Source: Akebia trifoliata
Lineage: Eukaryota; Streptophyta; Magnoliopsida; Ranunculales; Lardizabalaceae
Reading direction: 5' to 3'
DNA: 64,000 nucleotides
Assembly (NCBI GenBank): GCA_017979445.1
Contig: CM030717.1
Location: forward strand, 14,990,086 to 15,054,085
Below, one piece after another: positions 55,199 to 64,000 of this stretch. The position numbers were made by a program, and so were the translations under genes. Within the stretch, counting starts at the first letter, position 1. Each line of letters opens with the position of its first letter. The notes beneath the pieces were generated by a model. It made no database searches and had not been told where the DNA came from. It saw nothing but the letters and a program-made list of their open reading frames with translations.

Positions 55199-56352
55199 TT
55201 CCAAGAAAACCCTTAGCGGCATCTGAGCATAGTTTCGAGAAAACCCTCGGTGGCCTCTTAGCATAATTCCAAGAAAACCCTTGGCGGCATCTGAGCATAA
55301 TTCCGAGAAAACCCTAGGCGGTAACTAAGCATAGTTCCGAGAAAACCCTCGGCGGCATCTGAGCATAATTCTGATAAAGCCCTCGACGGCAACTGAGCAT
55401 AGTTCCAAGAAAACCCTTGGCGGCATCTGAGCATAATTCCAAGAAAACCCTTGGCGGCATCTTAGCATAATTCCGAGAAAACCCTCGGCGGTAACTGAGT
55501 ATAATTCCAAGAAAACCCTTGGCGGTATCTAAGTATAATTCCAAGAAAACCCTTGGCGGCGTCTAAGCATAATTCCAAGAAAACTCTTGGCGGCATCTGA
55601 GCATAATTCCGAGAAAACCCTCGGCGGCATCTGAGCATAATTCCAAGAAAACCCTTGGGGGCATCTGAGCATAATTCCGAGAAAACCCTCGACGGTAACT
55701 GAGCATAATTCCAAGAAAATCCTTGGCGGCATCTGAGCATAATTCCAAGAAAACCCTCGGTGGCATCTAAGCATAATTCCAAGAAAACCCTCGGCAGCAT
55801 CTTAGCATAATTCCGAGAAAACCATCGGCGGTAACTGAGCATAATTCCAAGAAAACCCTTGGCGGTATCTGAGAATAATTCCAAGAAAACCCTCGGCGGC
55901 GTCTGAGCATAATTCCAAGAAAACCCTTGGTGGCATCTAAGCATAATTCCAAGAAAACCCTCGGCGGCATTTGAGCATAATTCCAAGAAAACCCTTGGGG
56001 GCATCTGAGCATAATTCCGAGAAAACCCTCGACGGTAACTAAGCATAATTCCAAGAAAATCCTTGGTGGCATCTGAGCATAATTCCAAGAAAACCCTTGG
56101 CGGCATCTGAGCATAATTCTAAAAAAACCCTTGGCGGCATCTGAGCATAATTCCAAGAAAACTCTTGGCAGCATCTGAGCATAATTCCGATAAAGCCCTC
56201 GGCAGCAACTGAGCATGGTTCCAAGAAAACCCTTGGCGGCATCTGAGCATATTTCGAAGAAAATCCTTGGCGGCATCTGAGCATAATTCCAAGAAAACCC
56301 TTGGCGTTATCTGAGCATAATTCCAAGAAAAACCCTTGGCGGTATCTGGCTG
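55199..56352 (-). repeat. 34-bp tandem array, about 34 copies
   Basis: Unit, plus strand: CCAAG-aaaacc-CTTGG followed by cggcatctgagcataatt. Arms vary together (CCAAG/CTTGG or CCGAG/CTCGG). Degenerate starts at 55110-55198. Sits where A and C have their 3' UTR hairpin array. Confidence 0.92.
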
Positions 56353-57059
56353 AGTAAAACTTAGAATGAAGGAATAAATCTGGGAAAGAACGATTGAAAA
56401 TGAAATCTGGAAAAAGAGGCGTTGAATCTGGGAATAAATAGATTTGGGACAGAATGAATGCCCTATCTCCTATGTGAGATCCAAAATGCATTTGTTTGTA
56501 CCTCAAAGTTTTATCCAAAAGTTTTATGAATTTAAAACCTGAGTTTGAAGCTCACGAGTTTTTCGAAAAACTGTTATCAAGAAGGTAACCTTATGTTTGA
56601 GGTTCCCTTTTAGGATTAACATTGCTCAAACATAAAATGCCCCTAGTTTGATAACAAATATGGCACTGGAAATAATTGAATACATCATGTAAAAAATGCC
56701 CTTGGTATAAGGGGGGAAATTACATATTTAGAGGAAAAAGAAAAATGCCTCTTGTATGAAGGTTTAAAAAATTTGATTACCACAAGCGCAATAAAGATCA
56801 AACTTTTAATTTTGTTGAAGGTTTTGAGTCAGGCTTAAGAGAACAAAATTATTTCCCTTTTGAGACTCATCATAGAATTCATTCTTCTCTCCCTTGGTTC
56901 ACTTAGGGAAGTAAGAACTTTCAGATCAATCGTAGACAAGATACTTGTGGCTTTCGAGTCTATGCCTCGTTTAAGCTAAGTATTGACCTTGATTATTCGG
57001 ACTTCTGATGTTTCAGCTCGGACCGCTCTCAGTTTGAGATTTTCTTCTGTTTTTTTCTT

Positions 57060-57300
57060 TGTTTCTCTAACTTTTGCCTAGATTGCCTTTTCAGGTTTTC
57101 AATCTATCGAGCTTGCTCTAGCTTTTGCCTAGATCGCCTTTTCAGATTTTCGATCTACCGAGCTTTTTCCTTTTTTTTCTCAGCTCTGATTGTTGTCAAA
57201 GTTGTCCTTTCAGATTTTCAACCTTGCGAGCTTGCCTTAATTTTTGCTTAAGTCGCCCTTTTCGGATTTTTAGCTTAGCAGGCTTCATCAATTTTTTTTT
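57060..57300 (-). repeat. Tandem hairpin units in H 3' UTR
   Basis: About four units of roughly 58-60 bp with words 'ttttgcctagatcgcc' and 'ttcagattttcgatcta'. In sense: TAGATTG/CAATCTA, TAGATCG/CGATCTA, AAGGTTG/CAACTTT, and one unpaired copy. Counterpart of 1942-2140 in A. Confidence 0.65.
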
Positions 57301-57783
57301 CTTCTCTTGTGATCTTCTAGAATTACTGTCTGATCATGCTTTGTTATCTTCCTTGAGTTTTCGTACGGTACTTAGGAGGAATTTTATAGGTAGGCTTAGG
57401 ACTGGGTATAAAAAGAAAGGAATTTTGAGGCTCAAAAACCCAAATGCCCTTTGTGTGGCATTTCATTTAAAATTTTTTCTTGAATTTTCTTCCTCATTTT
57501 GGATAATATTTTTCTTTTGAATATTTACAAAAATAAAATTTCTAGGAATCTATTTTTTTTTTGACTTGGTCGGGCCTGAAGTAACTTCTCAGGTTGCCTA
57601 CGTACCCCAAAATTTTGGGATCAGACCAAGACGTAATTCAAATTTTTCCCTCCCCTAGGTCAAGTAATCAGGCTAAGAAGTAAAAGGCATATTTTTTCTT
57701 TTTTTGAACAGGCTGCAAAAAGGTTGAGAAAGGAGATAATGAACTGGCTAGTAGGAAAATTGATTCGGCCAAAAACGGCCTCC

Positions 57784-58440
57784 TTAAATGTAGTACCGTT
57801 TGATTTGATCAAGGTTGGTTGGTTTTGGTAACTCGATTCCATCATGATCTTGAAGCCTGACAACTTTTCTTGGTAATATCTCCTTGATGATGTACGGACC
57901 TCCCCAATTTGCTTTGAACTTTCCTCTAGGGTCAAAGATAGATGCCTTATTCTCTTTGAGTACTAAATCCCCGATTTGTAAGTGATGGGCCTTGATCTTT
58001 TTGTCAAATGCACGGACGACCCTTCTTTGATAAGTTTGCACGTGATATAAAGCTCTCAGTCGTTTTTCTTCGATCAAATTCAATTCTTCATACTACTGGA
58101 GAACCCAATCTGTTTCTGACAACTGACTTTCCAACAAGACCCTGGGTGATGGAATTTCCATTTCAACTGGCAAGACTGCTTCCATGCCATATACTAAGGA
58201 GTAGGGAGTAGCTCCAGTAGAAGACTGTATTGAAGTATGATGTGCCCCTAGTATGAATGGTAACTTCTCTAACTAATCCTGGTGTGATTGACACAATTCC
58301 TTGATGATTGTTTTGAGATATTTTATTGGTTGCTTCAACCTTTCCATTAATCTGAGGACGGTAGAGAGACAATGTGATGTCGAATCTCGAACTTTGAACA
58401 CAGAGTGATAACCTAAGCTTTGATGTATGACCCATTATCA
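57784..58440 (-). pseudogene. pol: H integrase, C-terminal half
   Basis: Starts abruptly (minus strand, 58440) at LISDNGSYIKA, the second catalytic Asp of the core, then in other frames YRPQINGKVEATNK (catalytic Glu), and from 58083 an open C-terminal domain: RRVVRAFDKKIKAHHLQIGD, LVLKENKASIFDPRGKFKAN, WGGPYIIKEILPRKVVRLQD. Everything upstream of the DNGS point is gone; the leader is joined right to it. Cannot make active integrase. Confidence 0.85.
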
Positions 58441-59628
58441 GAGATCAATATCGCTTCAACTGTTTCATTAATCTGATAATGGTAATATATTCTAAGAGCT
58501 CTACCATGTTTAGAAGTCTAGCACTGATACATTTTGTAAGATCTTCTTTGATCTCATTTTATCAATTCAACACATCAAAAATATATCTGTAGAGATCATG
58601 GCACATTATATGGGCATATAACACAAATAATAATTAATCTGATCCAACATTAAAAAGGCCCACAAATTTGTTGTCTATGGTCCAATCAAGGGTTACTTTT
58701 GGGTGATCCGAAATAAATCGAGATTCCAATAGATGTTACATTGATGATAGAATGACAATGGTTGAGATGAGCTCACTCTCAGGAACATTAATTGTGCTAA
58801 CATTAGATAAATTCGGATTTTCTGTGAATTAGGAAAATACAATCCGAACTTGCATCGATGATATCTAAGGCTCTCGATAACGAAATCGAGTGAACTCAAG
58901 TTCTAAATTAATCTACTCGATGATATCTACATTTTATTAATAGATGCCCAGACTTAGTTCTTACTAGAATGTTTTGTAAAAACGTTTTAACATTACTGTC
59001 CCAACCTTCATTCAGAAACAATTCCAGATTTACAGATTGAACTTGCATCGATGATATCTAAGGCTTCCGATAATGAAATTGAGTGAACTCATGTTGTAAA
59101 TTAATCTACTCGATGAGATCTACATTTGATTAAGAGATTCCTAGACTTAATTCTCACTAAAATATTCTGTAAAAACGTTTTAACATTGCTGTCCCAATCT
59201 TCATTTAGCAACAATTCTAGATTTACAGATTGAGCTTGCATCGATGATATCTAAGACTTCCGATAACGAAACTGAGTGAACTCATGTTCTAAATTAATCT
59301 ACTCGATGAGATCTACGTTTTATTAACAGGTTTCCAGACTCAATTCTCATTAGAATATTTTGTAAAAACGTTTTAACATTACTGTCCCAACCTTCATCAT
59401 TCTATCATTTTCATATGTCAATTTGAATTTTTCATTATTTAGGGGTCATCAAATAGTGATCCTTAATTGGAAAAAAAATGTAATACCCAAAATCATCTAC
59501 AATCAAGTCACAAAAATAAATAAACAGATAAAAATAAATAAAATAAATGGAACTAAATAATATAAAAAAACTAGGTCATCTTGGCAATGCTCCTATACTT
59601 GGGATTTTTCAAGTTTGATCCTCAATAG
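58441..59628 (-). other. H leader with three 193-bp tandem copies
   Basis: 58810-59396 holds three copies (period about 193 bp) of a unit with 'cttgcatcgatgatatctaagg', 'taaattaatctactcgatga' and 'gtaaaaacgttttaacatt' spread along it. 59400-59628 is AT-rich, ending in 'gggatttttcaagtttgatcctc' as in B. The conserved GGATAGAC hairpin is not seen here. Confidence 0.7.
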
Positions 59629-59646
59629 TCCCCAGTGGAGTCGCCA
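59629..59646 (-). other. Primer binding site of H, tRNA-Arg
   Basis: Minus strand TGGCGACTCCACTGGGGA, one base from the LTR; its complement tccccagtggagtcgcca is what I know as a plant tRNA-Arg 3' end plus CCA. Confidence 0.85.
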
Positions 59647-59647
59647 T

Positions 59648-61202
59648 TGAAAGTGCCCTAGTGGAGTCCACTTTTGACCCTTGAGATTTGGGAGTCGCCA
59701 CCTAGTTATTACGGTCTAGGAACCAAACTGACTCTAAAATGGATAAAAAACTAATCTACTACAGAAAAACTGAATCCGGGGATCACATTAAGGGGTTGGA
59801 AGGTGTTAGACACCAACCTCGCTCGGCCAATGCCGGTCTCTACTTATCCCAAATAAGACTAAATTGCTAATGACAAAATCTAAATAAAAAAATAACATAA
59901 ATGTTACCTTCAATACGCAAAGGTTCTATTCCCTCAGATCTGGTGAAACTGCTCCTTGTACCGTACTCATTGCTTCGTTCTGTCTCCGGATCTGATTTCT
60001 GATCTCCGAGGCAAGGTATCTCCTTCTTGGATCTGGATTCTCCAAATTTGTTATGGATTTTGAGGTGTTTTTGAAAGGCTTTTAAGTGTTTTTTAGGCTA
60101 AAATCAAAGCATTGGTGTTAGGTAAGGAGTTGGGACTTCAAAATTAGGGTTTTTGGGAGGTTGTGGAGGCTTCTTCACCTACTTTTTCTAGGGTTTTTTC
60201 TTTGATAGGTGTGGAGGCTCCTATTTATAAAGTTTTTTAGGAGAATTAGAGTTTGATTAAGGTTTCTTTTAGGGTTTCAATTAGGGTTTAGACTTTGGTC
60301 TCATGAGATTGACTTAGTCTTTAGGGTTTTAATTTAGGGTTTTGACTTTAGTCTTATGAGATTGACCTTATTAGTTTAGATTAGGGTTTTTATTTAGGGT
60401 TTGGACTTTAGTCTTATGATATTGACTTGATTAGTTTAGATTAGTGTTTTAATTTAGGGTTTTGACTTTAGTCTTGTGAGATTGACTTTAATATTTTGAC
60501 TTTAGTCTTTCTTGGTTGGCTTTTAATATCTTGACTTTAGCCTTAGTTGACTTTAGTCTTACTTGATTGACTTTAATGTTTCACTTTACGTCATTTAATG
60601 ATTTATTTATTAATTTCAAAATTTTTCATTATTAAAGTTGTAAAATTATCGTTTTGCCCTCGGAGAGGATTTTTTACGTTTTAAGTCGTTTTTCAATGTT
60701 CCAAGATGTTTTGGAATCAGTTTTTCGTAAGAAATTCAATGGGAATGTTGGTTTTTTTCATTTATGAAATTTTTTGTGTGAAATGGTCGTGAATTTTATG
60801 AGGGGTATTTTCGTAATTTTGTCAAATTTTGTGAAAATTGGCAAAGTGATTTATTTGATTTCGATTTGTTGTTTTATGTGTTTGAATGGATTTTCCTAAG
60901 CGTAATGTAGGTTTTAGGGTTGTTTTGATATTAGGGGTATTTTGGTAATTTGGTCATTTATACTGATTTTTATCGGGAAGCTTCTTTTTGTCTGTAAGAT
61001 AATGATTTCTATGTTTCTGGGGTCGTATTTTCCTAGCGTAGCGTGGTTTCTAAATTTTGTCAGTTCGAGATACCTCATCCGAATTTCTGAAACACATCTG
61101 GTAACAAAATAAAGCATTGGAATAAACCTCCATCATTGGGAATCGTTGCGATCGGGTTGATGAGTTGATTAATCAGGCGAGTGCAAAAATGGGGTGTCTA
61201 CA
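59648..61202 (-). repeat. 5' LTR of H (family 1)
   Basis: 1555 bp, same family and close to the 3' LTR. Differences: the terminal GATCCGC stem is replaced by 'cctagtggagtcca', about 9 bases of the start region (cgaaaatag) are missing after 'tttgata', and 60600-60635 retains a stretch the 3' copy lacks. TATA at 60221-60229 reversed; R-U5 hairpin at 59792-59820; PBS-like word at 59691-59700. Confidence 0.9.
60221..60229 (-). promoter_or_regulatory. TATA box of H 5' LTR
   Basis: TATAAATAG in reverse; would drive H transcription leftwards, though the start region is partly deleted. Confidence 0.6.
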
Positions 61203-61207
61203 GTTTG

Positions 61208-63257
61208 TTAATACAAAGCTGAAGGTTTGCCAGCATAGAGCTAGAGGTTTATCAGCACGAAACTGTAGATTTGTCGGTATGGAATCAGAGGTTTGTTAGC
61301 ACATAGCTGGGTATCAACATGGAGTTGGAAGAACAATTTTCAAAGACAGATTATTGTAAACGGATTGAGTTGAGAAAACCTTTTTGTTAGTCCCTAATTT
61401 AATTCTTTAAGACCAATATCGACTAGTCAAATCCCCAAGGAAAAGGTGGCGCATAATGCTTTAGCAAATGCATTCTTAAGTCACCTCATTTTCTTGAATA
61501 TACGTAATATATTCCCCTCGTAGCAACAGGAAAATATTGTTCTTAGGCACCGATTTTGATCAAGAATTGCAATTGGTGATTAAAATATTTTTTTTCAAAT
61601 CTAATTTGTTGGAAAATGATTGGCTTTATTTGGATTGATCGACTAACTATTGATCTTAATGGATCACATATGGATCGTGGTTCAGGTTAAAATTGGAGAA
61701 TGGGCCCGGTTTGGGTTGAATAGGGATCATGGACCTCGTTTAGGTCAGATTAGATTGTTGACCTAATTTGGATGGGACCCATGTCAGGGACCCAGTTCGA
61801 AATGGATATGAGTCGTATACCCAATTCGAATTTGATATGGGTCGTGGACCCGATTTGAATTGTTTATGGGCCCTGAACCCAATTTGAAATAGATACGACA
61901 ATGATATGGGTCATGGACCCAATTTATGTTGGATTTGGATGGTGGACCCAATTTGGATTGGATATGGGTTGTGGACCCAATTCGAAATGGATATGGGTCG
62001 TGGACCCGATCTGGAATGGATATGGTTCCTGGACCCATTTGAAGTGAATATGGATCGTGGACCCATTTGGAAGTGGGCATGGGTCATGGACAATTTGGAA
62101 GTGGATATGGGTCGTGGACCCATTTGAAGTGAATATGGGTCGTGGACCCATTTGGAATGAATATGAGTCGTGGACCCATTTGGAATGAATATGAGTCGTG
62201 GACCCATTTGTAAGTGGGTATGGGTCGTGGACCCATTTGTAAGTGGATATGAGTCGTGGATGATAATGGGTTTGATTGTGACAAAGGTTAGTAGTGTGTC
62301 ACTTTGGGTTGGGATCAATTTTGATTGGTAGAGAGTAGGCAAGCTCCGTTTTGATTAAATAAAAGGTGGCAAGGGGCGAGCCCTAAGCTTACTGATAAAA
62401 TTGGTCCTTTTTCTAATTTTTAAGCTTTAAAACTCAAAAGAAAAATAAAGTCCAAGAGAAAAGTTGTTAGGCTGATGTAAGGGACGAAATGAAAAAAAAA
62501 ATTTTATTTTATTTTAGGGTCTGATTTTAATGCGCGGACTATAGTGTTTTTGTACAGTTCGCGCTTTAAATGTGAACCAGAACGTATATTTTCGACCAAA
62601 AAAAATTTTAGTTTTATTTTATTTTTTTAAGATGATTTAAAACATAAAGAAAAGAGGGATTTCTCCATTTACAATGGGGAATATGTACAAAAATAAAAAG
62701 GAAAAAAAAACCTAAATCTTTACAACTTTGCTTTCAAGGGTTAAAAAAAAAGAGAAAACTACAAGATACCTAAGGGTTCCTACATCTTGAAATATTAGTG
62801 TCCTATGCCTCTAATTGTATTGATGAATACGACTATAGATGGTTTGAAGTTACTCAATCTTCAAACCTTCATGCATATTGAAATGTACACTTCTTAGGTT
62901 GGTGATTGAGTTAGATGTTTTCTTCCCTACCTCCCCAAATAAACGATCTAGGGGGTTTGAGAGTACCGGCATCTGGGGTTAGATTTTAAAATAGGAGAAG
63001 GTTGTTTCTGCAATAAGCTATGAAGTGAATGTGCACAAGTACATTTACAAGTATGTATCAACCCTTACAACTTTGAATCAAAACAAGTAAATAAATAAAT
63101 ATTACATCCACTCCCACAAAGAAAAGAATACAATAAAGACAATAGAGTCAATCAATAAACAAACATGTTAGAAACAAAAACAAGAAAAAGAAAAAAGTTA
63201 GATATTTTTGAAAGAAAAAAAATTGGCCAAGTAAACTAGGTTTGGACCCACTAGTAT
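61208..63257 (-). other. F leader, part right of H
   Basis: 61208-61330 continues the mini-hairpin array. 61415-61600 is the conserved block with hairpin GAATATA-CGTAA-TATATTC (61496-61514). 61770-62255 is the 28-30 bp hairpin array. 62480-62620 and 63150-63240 are A/T-rich. 62640-63250 aligns with the PBS-proximal leader of D. No coding sequence recognised. Confidence 0.65.
61770..62255 (-). repeat. 28-30 bp hairpin array in F leader
   Basis: About 16 units, core ATGGGTC-GTG-GACCCAT with variants. Counterpart of D 46050-46520, with the outer pair A-T in place of C-G. Confidence 0.8.
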
Positions 63258-63275
63258 TCCTTAGTGGAGTCGCCA
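63258..63275 (-). other. Primer binding site of F
   Basis: Minus strand TGGCGACTCCACTAAGGA, three bases from the LTR; tRNA-Arg type with two mismatches to H. Confidence 0.75.
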
Positions 63276-63278
63276 AGT

Positions 63279-64000
63279 TGTAGACATGAGAAGTTCGAAT
63301 TGGAACCTCTATGCTACATTGTTTGGAGTCATCATCATTTTTTTTAAAATTGGTGTGAATGGACACCCGAAATGTTTTTAAAATTAATTTTTGTGCCATT
63401 ATAATGATTTTTATTTATTGGAAAGGGCGAGGTCTACCTAAGATTTAGATAAAGAGGTCCGGTTAGAGGATACGAAAGGTGTTAGGCACTCTATCGTCTC
63501 CACCAAAAGTGGTTACCTTGCTTGGCCATTTTTTTTTTGTAAAAACTTAAGAAAATACAATGCATGAGAATGCATGTTAAGGGTAGTGTGTGCATTGCGT
63601 GAAATGTTCCCTTAGAAAAGGATTTTGATTTCGATGTGACATTAGGGACATCCTATGAATAAGGATGGCCCATAAAGCCACATTACTTTTATGGATATGG
63701 ATGTTGGTTTTAAGCTTTTGGAGAGACTCCATGAAGGAGTTCCCTTGGGGCCACAACCTTAATGTATGCATGTATGGCTATAAACTTAGTGTTTCACCCC
63801 ATGAAGAGGGTGACACATTTCTTCATCATTGCCATACATGTGTGAGTGTGTGCATTGTGTACAACATGATGCATGATATAACACGGGAAAACAAGGCTTC
63901 AACCCCCATCTTTTTTATTAAACCTTAGTCCAACCTACCGGAGATGAGGGAGGGTATGCATTACATTTTAAGGGTTTTCTAAAAGGAAAATAAAAGGGTT
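63279..64000 (-). repeat. 5' LTR of F (family 2), cut by window end
   Basis: Starts TGTAGACATGAGAAG and follows the solo LTR 41056-41780 closely (ggagtcat...gtgaatgg.cacccga; dropping 'tgagatgc'-type runs). R-U5 hairpin at 63468-63501, mostly paired. The U3 end and right flank are outside the window. Confidence 0.85.

Larger units (their letters stand above)
54786..57640 (-). other. H 3' UTR
   Basis: Sense order: conserved block at 57640-57555 (atcccaaaattttggg palindrome, acgtaggcaacc); hairpin units at 57300-57060; an unassigned zone 57060-56360; the 34-bp array; the pre-PPT zone; and PPT GGCAGAGGGGCATC next to the LTR. Open frames over the array are repeat translations. Confidence 0.65.
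53240..61202 (-). mobile_element. Element H: non-autonomous Tat-like retrotransposon, both LTRs, TSD gtttg
   Basis: 7963 bp, bounded by the exact duplication gtttg (53235-53239 and 61203-61207). Minus strand: 5' LTR 61202-59648, PBS, leader with 193-bp repeats, integrase C-terminal half, 3' UTR with a 34-bp array, PPT, 3' LTR 54785-53240. Gag, protease, RT, both RNases H and the integrase N-terminus are absent. The most complete insertion unit in the window. Confidence 0.93.

Noticed and set aside
55462..56106. 214-codon ORF with 34-residue repeats as a repeat protein
   Set aside because: Every sense frame is open over the 34-bp array; the period and composition follow from the DNA repeat.

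Overview
The window looks like plant heterochromatin, probably pericentromeric or another repeat-rich part of a large genome. I see no intact host gene. Almost everything is nested Ty3/gypsy LTR retrotransposons of two plant lineages. The Tat/Ogre-like lineage shows a tRNA-Arg-type primer site, a second archaeal-type RNase H after the first, and long leaders and 3' UTRs full of tandem repeats. The Athila-like lineage shows a tRNA-Asp-type primer site and gag-pol in one reading frame. Both lineages are known from plants only; I cannot name the species.

Layout, using my own labels. A (1-5107, plus, runs off the left edge) is a Tat-like element with leader, 3' UTR and 3' LTR but no coding part. 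It abuts the integrase end of B (5108-14900, minus, Tat-like), which keeps its 5' LTR, PBS and a decayed protease-RT-RNaseH-aRNaseH-integrase chain. A solo LTR (8223-9883, TSD cctac) sits inside B. C (14901-21047, plus) keeps leader, an ORF1, gag and 3' LTR but no pol; B lies in its leader. 21048-22305 (G) is a leader/LTR chimera in minus orientation. F (minus) is old and gag-only, running from 22306 to its 5' LTR at 63279-64000 (cut by the window). D (22465-50221, minus, Tat-like, TSD gacag/gacaa) is inserted in F's 3' UTR. H (53240-61202, minus, exact TSD gtttg, both LTRs) is inserted in F's leader. Inside D sit E (29096 to about 38314, plus, Athila-like, in the RT) and another solo LTR (41056-43101, TSD gtacg, in the gag-protease linker).

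The most unusual content is: (1) a broken copy of a host HD-ZIP class IV (START-domain) transcription factor gene carried in sense orientation in the 3' UTR of D (about 23885-24760), with a different sequence in the matching slot of F; and (2) many RNA-like hairpins whose arms change together between copies. The hairpins lie in leaders (one is shared by five elements of both lineages), in R-U5 of the LTRs, and in 3' UTR arrays.

The coding regions are all broken. E is exceptional: its 5.6 kb gag-pol is a single frame with six stop codons and no frameshift. Everything here was read by eye; boundaries of nested pieces rest on TG...CA ends, target-site duplications, primer sites and homology between copies inside the window. 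Lineage names come from motif recognition, not searches.
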